Shown here piece after piece: positions 18,847-29,144 of a DNA stretch of 64,000 bases (positions are counted from its first letter, which is position 1; every line of letters starts with the position of its first letter). Source of the stretch: Okeanomitos corallinicola TIOX110 (GTDB taxonomy: Bacteria; Cyanobacteriota; Cyanobacteriia; Cyanobacteriales; Nostocaceae). The stretch is from the NCBI RefSeq assembly GCF_038050375.1, contig NZ_CP150886.1:248001-312000 (forward strand), written 5' to 3'. Made by a program: the position numbers and the translations under genes. A model generated the notes under the pieces. That model was given only the letters and a program-made list of their open reading frames with translations. It was not told where the DNA came from and searched no databases.

Positions 18847-19809
18847 ATGTCCTCTTCACCAGTTTTATGTAAATCTCCCCGTGTAACCGTTGTGGGTGCG
18901 GGTAGAGTTGGTAGTACCTTAGCCCAACGCATTGCAGAGAAAAATTTAGCTGATGTAGTATTATTAGATATTGTGGAAGGAATGCCCCAAGGTTTGGCTT
19001 TAGATTTGTTAGAAGCTAGGGGTTTAGAATTACATAATCGGCAAATTATTGGTACTAATAATTATGCAGATACAGCTAACTCAAATATTGTTGTGATTAC
19101 TGCTGGGTTTCCTCGCAAACCGGGAATGACAAGAGATAATTTACTAAAAATTAATGCCAAAATAGTAGTAGAATCTGCTAAAAATGCGATCGCACATTCT
19201 CCCCATGCTATCTTTATAGTTGTCACAAATCCTTTAGATGTAATGACTTATTTAACCTGGCAAACTACAGGTTTACCAAGAAATAAAGTCATGGGAATGG
19301 CAGGAGTTTTAGACTCAGCTAGATTTGAAACTTTTATTGCTTTAGAATTAGGAATTTTACCCGCAGATGTGAAAGCAATGGTGTTAGGAAGTCACGGTGA
19401 TTTAATGCTTCCCTTAACTCGTTATGCTACCGTTAATGGTATTCCCATCACAGAATTGTTAGATACAGAAACTATCGAAAAATTAGTAGAAAGAACTCGA
19501 AATGGTGGTGCAGAAATTGTGGAATTAATGCACACAGGTGGGGCGTTTTTCGCTCCTGCTTCTGCTACATCTTTGATGATAGAATCAATTTTGTTAAATC
19601 AGTCGCGGTTATTACCAGTTGCAGCTTATTTGCAAGGTGAATATGGTTTAAATGATCTATTTATTGGTGTTCCTTGTCGTTTGGGATATGGTGGTGTAGA
19701 AAAGATTGTAGAAGTAACTCTCAACGATCAAGAAAAAGCAGCTTTGCAAATATCTGCTAACTCTGTAAGTAATAATATCAAAAAAGCACAAGAAATTTTA
19801 AACAACTAG
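18847..19809 (+). CDS. mdh: malate dehydrogenase
   Basis: Oxidises malate to oxaloacetate with NAD. The 320-residue protein belongs to the LDH-like MDH group: nucleotide motif GAGRVGST (about residues 17-24), substrate loop GFPRKPGMTRDNLL with the Arg typical of malate specificity, DPLD-like TNPLDVMTYL, catalytic GSHGD (about 180-184), and GVPCRLGYGGVEKI near the end. The stop codon TAG lies in a CTAG tetramer that also supplies the stop of the convergent phosphatase gene. Confidence 0.95.
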   Translation: MSSSPVLCKSPRVTVVGAGRVGSTLAQRIAEKNLADVVLLDIVEGMPQGLALDLLEARGLELHNRQIIGTNNYADTANSNIVVITAGFPRKPGMTRDNLLKINAKIVVESAKNAIAHSPHAIFIVVTNPLDVMTYLTWQTTGLPRNKVMGMAGVLDSARFETFIALELGILPADVKAMVLGSHGDLMLPLTRYATVNGIPITELLDTETIEKLVERTRNGGAEIVELMHTGGAFFAPASATSLMIESILLNQSRLLPVAAYLQGEYGLNDLFIGVPCRLGYGGVEKIVEVTLNDQEKAALQISANSVSNNIKKAQEILNN

Positions 19810-21539
19810 AAATTACCCATTGTAAACTCATCAAATTTGATTACTTCAGAATCAGGTTTTCTCGTATCAAACCGATAACTGCTAATAGTACCTGTTCCCG
19901 TATCAAAAATACTAAAAACTGTAATATCATTACTAGCAATATATGGTAATGGTTTACCATCTGCACCTAACAATGGTGAAATAGTTGGTATTACAGGTTC
20001 TAAATAATTAGGATCACCAATTCTAGTGTAATCATTTTCTGGGAGATTTGCAGGAATATCTCGTTTTCTTTCACCCCAAGCTGCACCATAGGAATTACCT
20101 ACATTAGAAGTTTCTAAAAAGTGCATTCCGCTATCATTAACAAACCTATTCCATAAATGGGAATGTCCATAAAATACTAACTGTACCTGAGCATTTTCTA
20201 ATAAAGGTATCACGTCACGAATTATATAATCTGCATTTTTGGGATATTCATAATTGACAGATTGGATATTTCCTGTTTCATCTTTTTTGATAACTTGGAC
20301 AGGGTTAGTGTAAGCTGGAACAATATTATCTCCCAAAGTATGAGGGGGATGATGGAACATGACAACCTTATATTTTGCTTGTTTAAATTCAGGACTTGCT
20401 AATTCTTGTTGTAACCAATTATATTGATCACTACCTTTAAAAACTGGTTCATAAATTAATTGTCCATAACCCCAATTTTCAGGATTTTCTAAATCTTTTT
20501 CTGGTTCTATATATCTACCTTTTCTTTCAGATTCTAATTGAGGATGTCTCCACATATTCGTGATATACAAAACTACCAAACGCACATCACCAAAAGTTAC
20601 AGCATAATAGGTTTTATCACCTGATTTAGATTCAGGTAAAGTAAAAATTTCTTCGTAGGTATTAGTATTAAAAGAATTAGTTTTTAAAAACTCTTCTCCA
20701 TACAAACTTTTAGCCACTGCACGGGGAATAGTATCATTAAATTCAGCATCTAAATTTTCAGTTCTTTCATATCTTCCCATCACTTCATGATTACCAATAC
20801 AAGTAAACATAGGTGCATTTTGAATAATTTTACTGCCAGTATAAGTTACTTTTACCCCATTATGTTCCATTGGATAATGAGCGCGGCCTTGCAAACCTGG
20901 AAATAAAGCATTACCGCGATTATCATCAAACCATTCCGAAGCGCGATCTGGAACATTAACTAAATCTCCTGCAAACCATACTCCATCAACATTTCCGACA
21001 GTTTCCACCACCTTTTGTAAATTTGCGGCCGTCATGGGTTTTAATTGATGATCAGAAGTGAGGAGAATTTTTAAAGGAGTACCTGGTTTTGGAGAAGGTG
21101 CGAGGGTAAAAACTTCACTACTCACTTTTTCCCCATCTTCTCGAATACTGGTGACATAATAGGGAATGCGGACATTAGCAATTAAACCCGTAACTTCAGC
21201 TTCATGTCTCCAAATATCGCGCTTTATAGGTTGTTGATAAATTTTCCCGTTTTCCCTTTGATCTGCTACCCTTGAAAGTTGATCTTCCCTAGTGTGACTA
21301 AGTTTAGTAGTTTTAGCGATCGCACTATGATTAAACTTATCACCATAAACAACCAAATGTTGATCACCAACAAACTCAGTAAACCAAACCACCCGGATAG
21401 AACTTTTTGATGGTAATTGTAAAAACGGATCTGTTAGTAATTGTGGTGGTGATATCATAGTTGTCTTACCCCAAGAAGGTACAGTCACTAACGTCAAATA
21501 TAGTACCAAAAAAAATACAAAGATTAAATTAGTCTTCAT
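19806..21539 (-). CDS. secreted purple-acid-phosphatase-like metallophosphoesterase
   Basis: The 577-residue product starts MKTNLIFVFFLVLYLTLVTVPSWGK, a signal peptide, so it acts outside the plasma membrane. An N-terminal fibronectin-like region (about residues 30-150) precedes the calcineurin-type core: LLTSDHQ, WFAGDLVN (about 190), CIGNHEVMGRYE, VVMFHHPPHT and FYGHSHLWNRF. These motifs supply the two-metal site. Likely substrates are phosphate esters, which would fit phosphate scavenging. The ATG at 21539 is taken instead of a TTG three codons upstream. It is divergent from the permease gene at 21603. Confidence 0.88.
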   Translation of the reverse strand: MKTNLIFVFFLVLYLTLVTVPSWGKTTMISPPQLLTDPFLQLPSKSSIRVVWFTEFVGDQHLVVYGDKFNHSAIAKTTKLSHTREDQLSRVADQRENGKIYQQPIKRDIWRHEAEVTGLIANVRIPYYVTSIREDGEKVSSEVFTLAPSPKPGTPLKILLTSDHQLKPMTAANLQKVVETVGNVDGVWFAGDLVNVPDRASEWFDDNRGNALFPGLQGRAHYPMEHNGVKVTYTGSKIIQNAPMFTCIGNHEVMGRYERTENLDAEFNDTIPRAVAKSLYGEEFLKTNSFNTNTYEEIFTLPESKSGDKTYYAVTFGDVRLVVLYITNMWRHPQLESERKGRYIEPEKDLENPENWGYGQLIYEPVFKGSDQYNWLQQELASPEFKQAKYKVVMFHHPPHTLGDNIVPAYTNPVQVIKKDETGNIQSVNYEYPKNADYIIRDVIPLLENAQVQLVFYGHSHLWNRFVNDSGMHFLETSNVGNSYGAAWGERKRDIPANLPENDYTRIGDPNYLEPVIPTISPLLGADGKPLPYIASNDITVFSIFDTGTGTISSYRFDTRKPDSEVIKFDEFTMGNF

Positions 21540-21602
21540 GTATTTCAATTACTCTCTGCGTCTGGAGCGTCTCTGCGTGAGAAATAAAAAAACTAAAAAA
21601 TT

Positions 21603-22436
21603 ATGAACATCCAAAAATCCAAAACACAAACATTAATCATTTACCTTGTTTTAACATTAATTGCAATCCTTACCCTTTTTCCTTTACTCTGGTTAATTAG
21701 TACATCCTTAAAATCTCCAACCGAGAATCTTTTACAAACACCACCCCAATTACTACCAACTCAACCAACTTTAAATAACTTCTCCCGTGTGTGGGAATCT
21801 TTACCCTTTGGCAAATATTTATATAACAGTATTATTGTTTCTGTATTAACTGTAGGATTGAATTTGTTCTTTTGTTCCTTAGCAGCTTATCCCTTAGCCA
21901 GATTATCATTTGTCGGTAAAAATGTAATATTTATAGCTATTGTTTCCACCATTATGATTCCCTTTCAAATTGTGATGATTCCTTTATATATTCTCACGGT
22001 TAATTTAGGGTTAACAAACAGTTATTTAGGAATGATCTTTCCTAGTATAGCTTCTGCTTTTGGGATTTTCTTATTAAGACAAGCCTTTATGGGAGTTCCC
22101 AAAGAAATAGAAGAAGCTGCGCGGATGGATGGCAGTTCTGAGTTAGGATTATGGTGGTTTATCATGTTACCAGCGATTAAACCAGCGTTGATAACTTTAG
22201 CAATTTTTGTGTTTATTGGTGCTTGGAGTGATTTTTTATGGCCGTTAATTGTCATCCAAGATGAAAGTTTATATACTTTACCTTTAGGAGTTGCTAAGTT
22301 AGCGGGTACTTTTTCCTTAGATTGGCGATTAGTAGCTGCTGGTTCGGTGATTTCAATTGCTCCAGTTTTGATATTATTTCTATTTGTGCAGAGGTTTATT
22401 GTTCCTACAGATACGGGGAGTGGTGTTAAGGGGTGA
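21603..22436 (+). CDS. carbohydrate ABC transporter permease (MalG type)
   Basis: The 277-residue inner-membrane protein has six hydrophobic helices and the ATPase-docking EAA loop EIEEAARMDGSSELGLWWFIMLPAIKP (about residues 177-204), both typical of MalG-like permeases. LISTSLKSPTENLL and TQPTLNNFSRVWESLPFGKYLYNS near the N-terminus are also family hallmarks. No second permease, ATPase or binding protein lies nearby, so it must work with subunits encoded elsewhere. The sugar is unknown. Confidence 0.9.
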   Translation: MNIQKSKTQTLIIYLVLTLIAILTLFPLLWLISTSLKSPTENLLQTPPQLLPTQPTLNNFSRVWESLPFGKYLYNSIIVSVLTVGLNLFFCSLAAYPLARLSFVGKNVIFIAIVSTIMIPFQIVMIPLYILTVNLGLTNSYLGMIFPSIASAFGIFLLRQAFMGVPKEIEEAARMDGSSELGLWWFIMLPAIKPALITLAIFVFIGAWSDFLWPLIVIQDESLYTLPLGVAKLAGTFSLDWRLVAAGSVISIAPVLILFLFVQRFIVPTDTGSGVKG

Positions 22437-22456
22437 AAATTATATTTTTGTGAAAG

Positions 22457-22500
22457 TTTAGGGTGCAGATGAGATATAAAATATCCTCATACACCCTAAA
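22457..22500. terminator. bidirectional hairpin between convergent genes
   Basis: TTTAGGGTG (22457-22465) pairs with CACCCTAAA (22492-22500), and GATGAG/CTCAT can extend the inner stem. It lies between the permease stop and the stop of the giant minus-strand gene. Confidence 0.7.
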
Positions 22501-22520
22501 TATTTAAGACGATTTTTTTA

Positions 22521-25500
22521 CTAACTCAAGAAGAAATCAGCACCCAACAAATTATCACTAACATTCGCAGTAGTGAAACCAGAAATACCAGATAAAGTAA
22601 TTAATAAATTACCAGAAGCAAAACCATCATTATTAGCAATACCATCACCTACTCTGAGTTGTGTACTAGAACCAGATGTGACAACATCAATATTATCAAT
22701 ACCTGTAAATTGGATTCTATCACCACCAACACCACGGGTAAATTGATAAATGGTATCAGTACCATCACCAAAGGTATAGTAAACAATATCTACAGCACCA
22801 TCATTAGCACCTAGATAAATTTTATCATTACCCAAACCACCAATCATGGTATCTGCACCTGCTTTTCCATTCAGGTTATCATTACCAACACCACCACTAA
22901 TTACATTAGCTGCATTGTTTCCGGTGATGCGGTTATTGAGATTATTACCAGTACCATCAATTGCAGATGTTCCTTGTAAAGTTAGGTTTTCTAGGTTATC
23001 TGCTAATGTGTGGGTAGCGGTACTTAAAACACTATCAGTTCCTTCGTTGAGATTTTCAATAATGATATCTCCAGAATTATCCAGATAGAATTTATCATTA
23101 CCTAAACCACCAATCATGGTGTCTGCACCTGCTTTTCCATTCAGGTTATCATTACCAACACCACCACTAATTACATTAGCTGCATTGTTTCCGGTGATGC
23201 GATTATTGAGATTATTACCAGTACCATCAATTGCAGATGTTCCTTGTAAAGTTAGGTTTTCTAGGTTATCTGCTAACGTGTAACTTTCAGTGGTAAATAC
23301 GCTATCTGTTCCTTCATTCAGGTTTTCAATAATGATATCTCCGATATTATCCACATAGAATTTATCATTACCCAAACCACCAATCATGGTATCTGCACCT
23401 GCTTTTCCATTGAGGCTATTACTGCCACGGTTACCGATAATGATATTATCAAGATTGTTTCCTGTTCCTTGAATGTTAGATGTTCCTGTTAAAGTCAGGT
23501 TTTCTACGTTGTTTGCTAATGTCCAAGTAATTGAAGATTCTACTGTGTCATTACCTTGATTTATCTCTTCAATAGTAACATCGTTCTTGTTATCTACTAT
23601 GTAGGTATCGTCACCACCACCACCACTAATGGTATCTGCACCTAACCCTCCATTGAGGTAATCATTTCCATTTCCAGAGGTAAATATATCATTTCCGTCA
23701 GTACCAAAATATGTGATATTTCCAGGTATGACGTTGAGGGTAAAGTTAGTATTTACTACACCATCGTTATCTGTTCCGGTAACTCTGATGTTGTAATTAC
23801 CTTCTATTGTTGTTTGTCCGCTGATAATTCCAGTGTTAGAATTTATGGTTAATCCTGTTGGTAATCCTGTTGCAGAATATGTGATTGTATCGTTGTTTAG
23901 GTCTGCAAAGTTGTTGCTTAAATCTAGATTTGTGACTGTGTTTGCTTTTATTTCTTGAGTTGCTATAGTTTGGGATACATAAGGTGGGTTTTCTAGGTTT
24001 AATTCTGACCAAATGCGATTATTTATAGAATCGGGTATTGTTCCTGTGAGGCGGTTATTTTGTAGTAGCAGATATTCTAAAGTTTGGATGTCTCCTAATT
24101 GGGTGGGAATATTTCCTGTTAGTTGGTTGTTATGTAAATATAGTCTTTGTAAGTTGGAAAGATTGCCTATTTCTGTAGGTATGTTTCCACTTAGCCGATT
24201 ATTACCCAAATCAAGATATCGTAAATCCCTAAGATTGCCTATTTCTGGTGGAATATATTGACCTATCCTAGTATTGTTTAAGTCTAAATATTGTAAAGCT
24301 GTAAAATTGCCTATTTCTCTGGAAAAACCCCGATATATACGTGTATTGGTATTGCTCAAATCAAGATATTTTAAAAATGTAAGATTACCCTCAATATTCC
24401 CACCTAAATTGGTATTACTCAAATCAAGATATTGTAAAGCAGTAAGATATCTTGTACGAATAGGTCCCTTTATGTTTGTATTACTCAAATCAAGATATTG
24501 TAAAGCCCTAAGATTGCCTATGTCTGATGGAATATATCCATATATATTGGTGCTGCTCAAGTTAAGATGTTGTAAAAAATCAATATTACCTATTCCTCTG
24601 AGACTAGACATATCTACATCTACATTGGTGCTACTCAAATCAAGATATTGTAAAGCTCTAAGATTACTTATTTCTCTGGGAACATATCCACCCACATTGG
24701 TATTACTCAAGTCTAAATATTGTAAACCATCAGAAGTTTGTATTACTTCTTCTATATCTCCACCTACATTAGTATTACTCAAATCTAAATATTGTAAATT
24801 ATAGAGATTTCTGATTTCTGTGGGGATATTTCCACTTAGCTGATTACTAAACCTCAATAAAAGGGGTCTTATATTTAGTTCATTGTTACCCAAATTGAAA
24901 GTTTCTAAAGCATCAAGATTTCCTAGTTCTGAAGGAATTGTACCAATTAGATTATTAAAACGTAAATCAATCCCAACAACTCTACCATTTTCTACTGTCA
25001 CCCCATACCAATCACCAACATTATTATTAGTTAAAGTGTTCCATCCGGTTTTATTTCTCCAGTTTTCTCCACCTGTGCTGTTATATAGTGCTACTAATGC
25101 TTCAAAGTCACTTTGATTGATGGGGTTAGTATTACCAACTACATTAAGGGTAAAACTGGTATCTATTGAACCATCGTTATCTGTTCCGGTGACTGTGATT
25201 TCATAACTACCTGCTGTGGTTTGTCCGCTGATAATTCCGGTGTTAGAATTTATTGTTAATCCTGTTGGTAATCCTGTTGCAGAATATGTGATTATATCGT
25301 TGTTTAGGTCTGCAAAGTTGTTACTTAAATTTAGATTTATTACTGTGTTTTCTGCTATTTCTTGGCTTGCTATAGGTTGAGATACATAGGGTTGGTTTTC
25401 TAGGTTTAATGAAGTCCAAGTACGGTTATTTATGGAGTCGGGTATTGTTCCTGTGAGGCGATTATTTTGTAGTAGTAAATATTGTAAGGATTGGATGTCT

Positions 25501-28500
25501 CCCAGTTGGGTTGGGATGTTTCCTGTTAGCTGGTTATTGTTCAAATATAGTCTTTGTAAATTAGAGAGATTGCCTATTTCTGTAGGTATCTCTCCACTTA
25601 GCTGATTATTGTGCAACCAGAGAGTTTGTAAATTAGAGAGATTACCTATTTCTGTAGGGATACTTCCACTTAACTGATTGGAGGACAAATAGAGATGTCG
25701 TAAATTAGAAAGATTGCTTATTTGTGTAGGGATACTTCCACTTAGCTGATTTGACAACAAATCGAGAGTTTGTAAATTAGAAAAATTGCTTATTTGTGTA
25801 GGGATACTTCCACTTAGCTGATTAAAACCCAAAGAGAGAGATTGTAAATTGGAAAGATTGCTGATTTCTATAGGTATAGTTCCACTTAGCTGGTTTGAGG
25901 ACAAATAGAGATGTCGTAAATTAGAAAGATTACTTATTTGTATAGGTATAGTTCCACTTAGCTGATTTCTGCTCAACTGGAGATATCGCAAATTAGAAAG
26001 ATTGCTGATTTCTATAGGTATAGTTCCACTTAGCTGGTTTAAGTCAAATGTGAGAGTTTGTAAATTAGAAAGATTACCTATTTCTGTAGGAATTGTCCCA
26101 ATCAGATTATTATTCCTTAAATTAATCCCAATAACTCTATCATTTTGTACTGTCACCCCATACCAATTACCGACATTATTGTTAGTTAAAGTATTCCATC
26201 CGGTGTTGTTTGTCCAGTTTTCTCCACCTGTGTTGTTATATAGTGCTACTAATGCTTCAAAATCACTTTGATTAATTTGATTCTGAATATTAATGCTAAA
26301 ATCTTCTTGATAAACTCCTCCATTGTTATCATCTGTCTGAATAGTAATGGTGTAACTGCTTTGGGTTTCGTAGTCTAAAGCTGCATTAACTATTAATTCA
26401 TTTCCATTGATACTAAAGACACCATTTGTATTATTAATTAACGTATAGGTAAAGTTCGTATCTCCATCAGGATCTGTTGATGTTAATGTGCCGATTATTG
26501 TACCTACAGTTGCATTTTCTCCGATAATATTGTTACTTAAAGTAATATCTGTAGGAGGTTGATTTGTTGGTAACGGTGCAGTTGTTCCATGTAATTGGAC
26601 TGCATCAATTTCTTCCCAACTACTAGAATGATTTGTATCTACTGTAATACGAACTCCATAAACTAAGGAATCTGTTTGAGCAACATTAACCGTAAAATTA
26701 ACAGGAGTTCCTTGTACACTATCATCTACTCCTGCCCATACTTCAGTATAATTATTGTTTAAATCTAATACCTCAACTTTGGTAACAAAACCATTACCAT
26801 AGGTTTCTCGAATAGTTACACCTGTCGCATAAACAGCAGTATCAAAACCAACAGTTAAATATTCTATTGTTCCATTGGATGATAGAGGCGCCCAAGCAGT
26901 GCTTCTATCTCCATAGCTTAATGTATTAGGTTCACCTAATGCTTGATTTGCTGACCAACTGGTACTGGTATATTGAGAGCTAAAATCAATTACACGGCTT
27001 GCATATTGAGATAACAAATTGGTATTTTCATCAATATCACTAATGTTAATCGTTAATTCTTTTTCAAAGCTTAAACCATTTTGATCTGTTGTACGAACTT
27101 GAATACTGTAACTATTTTGAGTTTCATAATCAAAATTGGTGTTAGTTTGTAGTTGATTTCCTACTATAGCAAATAAGCTATTATCTGTATCTCCTGTTCC
27201 TAAAACTAGGCTATAAGTAAAAGTATCTCCAGTATCAGGATCAGTAGTATTGAATGTACCAATTATTGTATTTAAAGGTTTATTTTCTCCAATGTTATTA
27301 TTACTTAAAGTAATATTTGTGGGAGCTTGATTTGTTGGTAAAGTTGCTGTTGTTCCAGTCAGAGAATATTGCCCTAAACTACCATAATCAGTGTAACCTG
27401 TAGGTGTTGAACTCAAGGGATCACCCAAACCAATTCCATCTATATATAGATAGTATTGTCCTGCATTTAAAAATACGTTGTTGAAACTAGCACTTAAACT
27501 ATTTGTAGGATTAGATTCATAAAGCAAATTTCCTTGTGCATTGTAAATTCCAGCCCAAATATCTAATTTAGCACCTAAAGAAGTTAATTCTTCATAAGAA
27601 TAACCACCACTATTAGAAATAAAAACTTGAGAAGCTGGAGTTATGTTAAAACTAACATTTCCTGTACCTGTCAGGAAAGAAAAAACATCTACATCTGTAT
27701 TTTTTTCAATGATGCCAAAATCACTAAAATTAGTGCCAGTTAATGCTGTAGCTGTAGCATTAGTATCACCATGATCATCTATTCGATAACCAAAACCATT
27801 GTTAGTGGTAATAATTTGTAAGTCATCTTGAAGACTATTAGAGGGTTGATTTGAAATCCATTGTTTAGCATCGTAATATTCACCTTTACTCCATTGAGTA
27901 AATTGCTGACTACCACCCCCCATAATAGAAGTCCAAGCCATTGATCCTGAACCATGACCGGGATAATATTGATTAGTGGAATTACCATCATGGTAAAGAC
28001 CTAAAGAATGACCAACTTCGTGAATTATTGTCTCAGCAAAACTAAATGCACTTCTAGTTATAGAGTTTTGAAAGACAAAAGCTGGAGTATCTGTATTATA
28101 GTTAAATGAATTAATATAGGCTACACCAGCAGCACTTCCACCATACCAATCACTGTCATTACCTCCTATAGCAGCACGAATACCCCATCGAGTATCACTA
28201 CTATTGGTTTTAATTAAATCAGAAACAGAAGATAATTCTGTGGTGACATTAATATTAAAAGGGCTAAAAGCTTCAGCTACTCGTTTCCAGATATCAATGA
28301 TATTTTGTAATTCGATGTTGGAAAAACTATTAGGATTACCATCACTATCATAAGCAGGAGTTGTAATATTATTCCCACTTGCATAGCTAGTATTCCAATA
28401 AGTACCTGAAGTAGTATGACCATCAAAATCTAAGTAAATAGTATGTTGTGCATCAGGTTTACTATGGAGTTTAAAAGCATCGTTAGTAGATATTAATATT

Positions 28501-29144
28501 CCTGGATATGTAGCTAGAGTTTTTTCTTTAAAAGGAACATTAATTGTTGTTGTTTCTGGAAAACTTATCTCTAAGTTCCAATGTCCTCCTAAGTTTTTAT
28601 TTCCTATAGGTTTTGTTGTTGCTGAAATATTTGCTCCTGTAATTTTATGTAAATTACTAATAAATTTTTCCCCTGCATCACCCGCAGCAACATTACAACC
28701 ATAGAGCAGAATTTGATCAACCTTCCAATCTTTTAAAAATTCCTGATATTGACTTAAATTTTCTAAATTTAATTGCCTATTTCCTAAATATAAACATCCA
28801 GGTGAACCATGTGAAACAATATGAATAGTATTTATTTGGCTATATTCTGATAATTTAGAGGATATTTGAGTAATTCCATCTTGATGAGAATCGAGAATAA
28901 AAACTTTGATGTTTGGTAATACTCCTTCTAACAAAGTTGCATAGTTTTCTATTGTTGAATCAATAAAGAGAAGATCGAATACATCGAGAGTTTTAAAACT
29001 ATCTCTAAAAGCAGGTTCAAGAATACTGAAAAATTCTGTGTCTGTCTGATTAGCTAATTCAGTTAAAATAGTTTGAGATTCAGTCACCACTGATTCGGTA
29101 ACTTGCGTAAACAATTTATGGGTTTGATGTAAATTTAATGACAT
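22521..29144 (-). CDS. giant secreted multidomain protein: DUF4347, zinc metalloprotease, two LRR arrays, RTX repeats
   Basis: The 2207-residue protein has a mosaic layout. Residues about 55-195 are a DUF4347 domain with SHG (His112) and YGC (Cys150). About 215-440 form a zinc-protease domain with IIHEVGHSLGLYHDG (near 375). A pre-peptidase-type beta domain follows (DVDVFSFL.., about 475-600), then cadherin-like repeats (about 605-950, DPDTGDTFTYSL). Two LRR blocks each begin NQSDFEALVALYN (about 957 and 1341), with plant-type LSGTIPTEIGNLSNLQ units and, in the second, LQYLDLSNTNVGG units. Ig-like YSATGLPTGLTINSNTG modules follow each. RTX repeats (GNDYLNGGLGADTISGGGGDD) fill about 1815-2115. 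The RTX end predicts type I secretion without a signal peptide. Role is unknown; adhesion or extracellular proteolysis is plausible. Confidence 0.92.
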   Translation of the reverse strand: MSLNLHQTHKLFTQVTESVVTESQTILTELANQTDTEFFSILEPAFRDSFKTLDVFDLLFIDSTIENYATLLEGVLPNIKVFILDSHQDGITQISSKLSEYSQINTIHIVSHGSPGCLYLGNRQLNLENLSQYQEFLKDWKVDQILLYGCNVAAGDAGEKFISNLHKITGANISATTKPIGNKNLGGHWNLEISFPETTTINVPFKEKTLATYPGILISTNDAFKLHSKPDAQHTIYLDFDGHTTSGTYWNTSYASGNNITTPAYDSDGNPNSFSNIELQNIIDIWKRVAEAFSPFNINVTTELSSVSDLIKTNSSDTRWGIRAAIGGNDSDWYGGSAAGVAYINSFNYNTDTPAFVFQNSITRSAFSFAETIIHEVGHSLGLYHDGNSTNQYYPGHGSGSMAWTSIMGGGSQQFTQWSKGEYYDAKQWISNQPSNSLQDDLQIITTNNGFGYRIDDHGDTNATATALTGTNFSDFGIIEKNTDVDVFSFLTGTGNVSFNITPASQVFISNSGGYSYEELTSLGAKLDIWAGIYNAQGNLLYESNPTNSLSASFNNVFLNAGQYYLYIDGIGLGDPLSSTPTGYTDYGSLGQYSLTGTTATLPTNQAPTNITLSNNNIGENKPLNTIIGTFNTTDPDTGDTFTYSLVLGTGDTDNSLFAIVGNQLQTNTNFDYETQNSYSIQVRTTDQNGLSFEKELTINISDIDENTNLLSQYASRVIDFSSQYTSTSWSANQALGEPNTLSYGDRSTAWAPLSSNGTIEYLTVGFDTAVYATGVTIRETYGNGFVTKVEVLDLNNNYTEVWAGVDDSVQGTPVNFTVNVAQTDSLVYGVRITVDTNHSSSWEEIDAVQLHGTTAPLPTNQPPTDITLSNNIIGENATVGTIIGTLTSTDPDGDTNFTYTLINNTNGVFSINGNELIVNAALDYETQSSYTITIQTDDNNGGVYQEDFSINIQNQINQSDFEALVALYNNTGGENWTNNTGWNTLTNNNVGNWYGVTVQNDRVIGINLRNNNLIGTIPTEIGNLSNLQTLTFDLNQLSGTIPIEISNLSNLRYLQLSRNQLSGTIPIQISNLSNLRHLYLSSNQLSGTIPIEISNLSNLQSLSLGFNQLSGSIPTQISNFSNLQTLDLLSNQLSGSIPTQISNLSNLRHLYLSSNQLSGSIPTEIGNLSNLQTLWLHNNQLSGEIPTEIGNLSNLQRLYLNNNQLTGNIPTQLGDIQSLQYLLLQNNRLTGTIPDSINNRTWTSLNLENQPYVSQPIASQEIAENTVINLNLSNNFADLNNDIITYSATGLPTGLTINSNTGIISGQTTAGSYEITVTGTDNDGSIDTSFTLNVVGNTNPINQSDFEALVALYNSTGGENWRNKTGWNTLTNNNVGDWYGVTVENGRVVGIDLRFNNLIGTIPSELGNLDALETFNLGNNELNIRPLLLRFSNQLSGNIPTEIRNLYNLQYLDLSNTNVGGDIEEVIQTSDGLQYLDLSNTNVGGYVPREISNLRALQYLDLSSTNVDVDMSSLRGIGNIDFLQHLNLSSTNIYGYIPSDIGNLRALQYLDLSNTNIKGPIRTRYLTALQYLDLSNTNLGGNIEGNLTFLKYLDLSNTNTRIYRGFSREIGNFTALQYLDLNNTRIGQYIPPEIGNLRDLRYLDLGNNRLSGNIPTEIGNLSNLQRLYLHNNQLTGNIPTQLGDIQTLEYLLLQNNRLTGTIPDSINNRIWSELNLENPPYVSQTIATQEIKANTVTNLDLSNNFADLNNDTITYSATGLPTGLTINSNTGIISGQTTIEGNYNIRVTGTDNDGVVNTNFTLNVIPGNITYFGTDGNDIFTSGNGNDYLNGGLGADTISGGGGDDTYIVDNKNDVTIEEINQGNDTVESSITWTLANNVENLTLTGTSNIQGTGNNLDNIIIGNRGSNSLNGKAGADTMIGGLGNDKFYVDNIGDIIIENLNEGTDSVFTTESYTLADNLENLTLQGTSAIDGTGNNLNNRITGNNAANVISGGVGNDNLNGKAGADTMIGGLGNDKFYLDNSGDIIIENLNEGTDSVLSTATHTLADNLENLTLQGTSAIDGTGNNLNNRITGNNAANVISGGVGNDNLNGKAGADTMIGGLGNDKIYLGANDGAVDIVYYTFGDGTDTIYQFTRGVGGDRIQFTGIDNIDVVTSGSSTQLRVGDGIANNDGFASGNLLITLSGISGFTTANVSDNLLGADFFLS

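Noticed and set aside
22846-26271. Plus-strand open frames opposite the LRR and RTX parts of the giant gene
   Set aside because: They mirror the LRR periodicity of the real gene on the other strand and show Leu/Lys/Arg/Tyr-rich repeats without any family signal.
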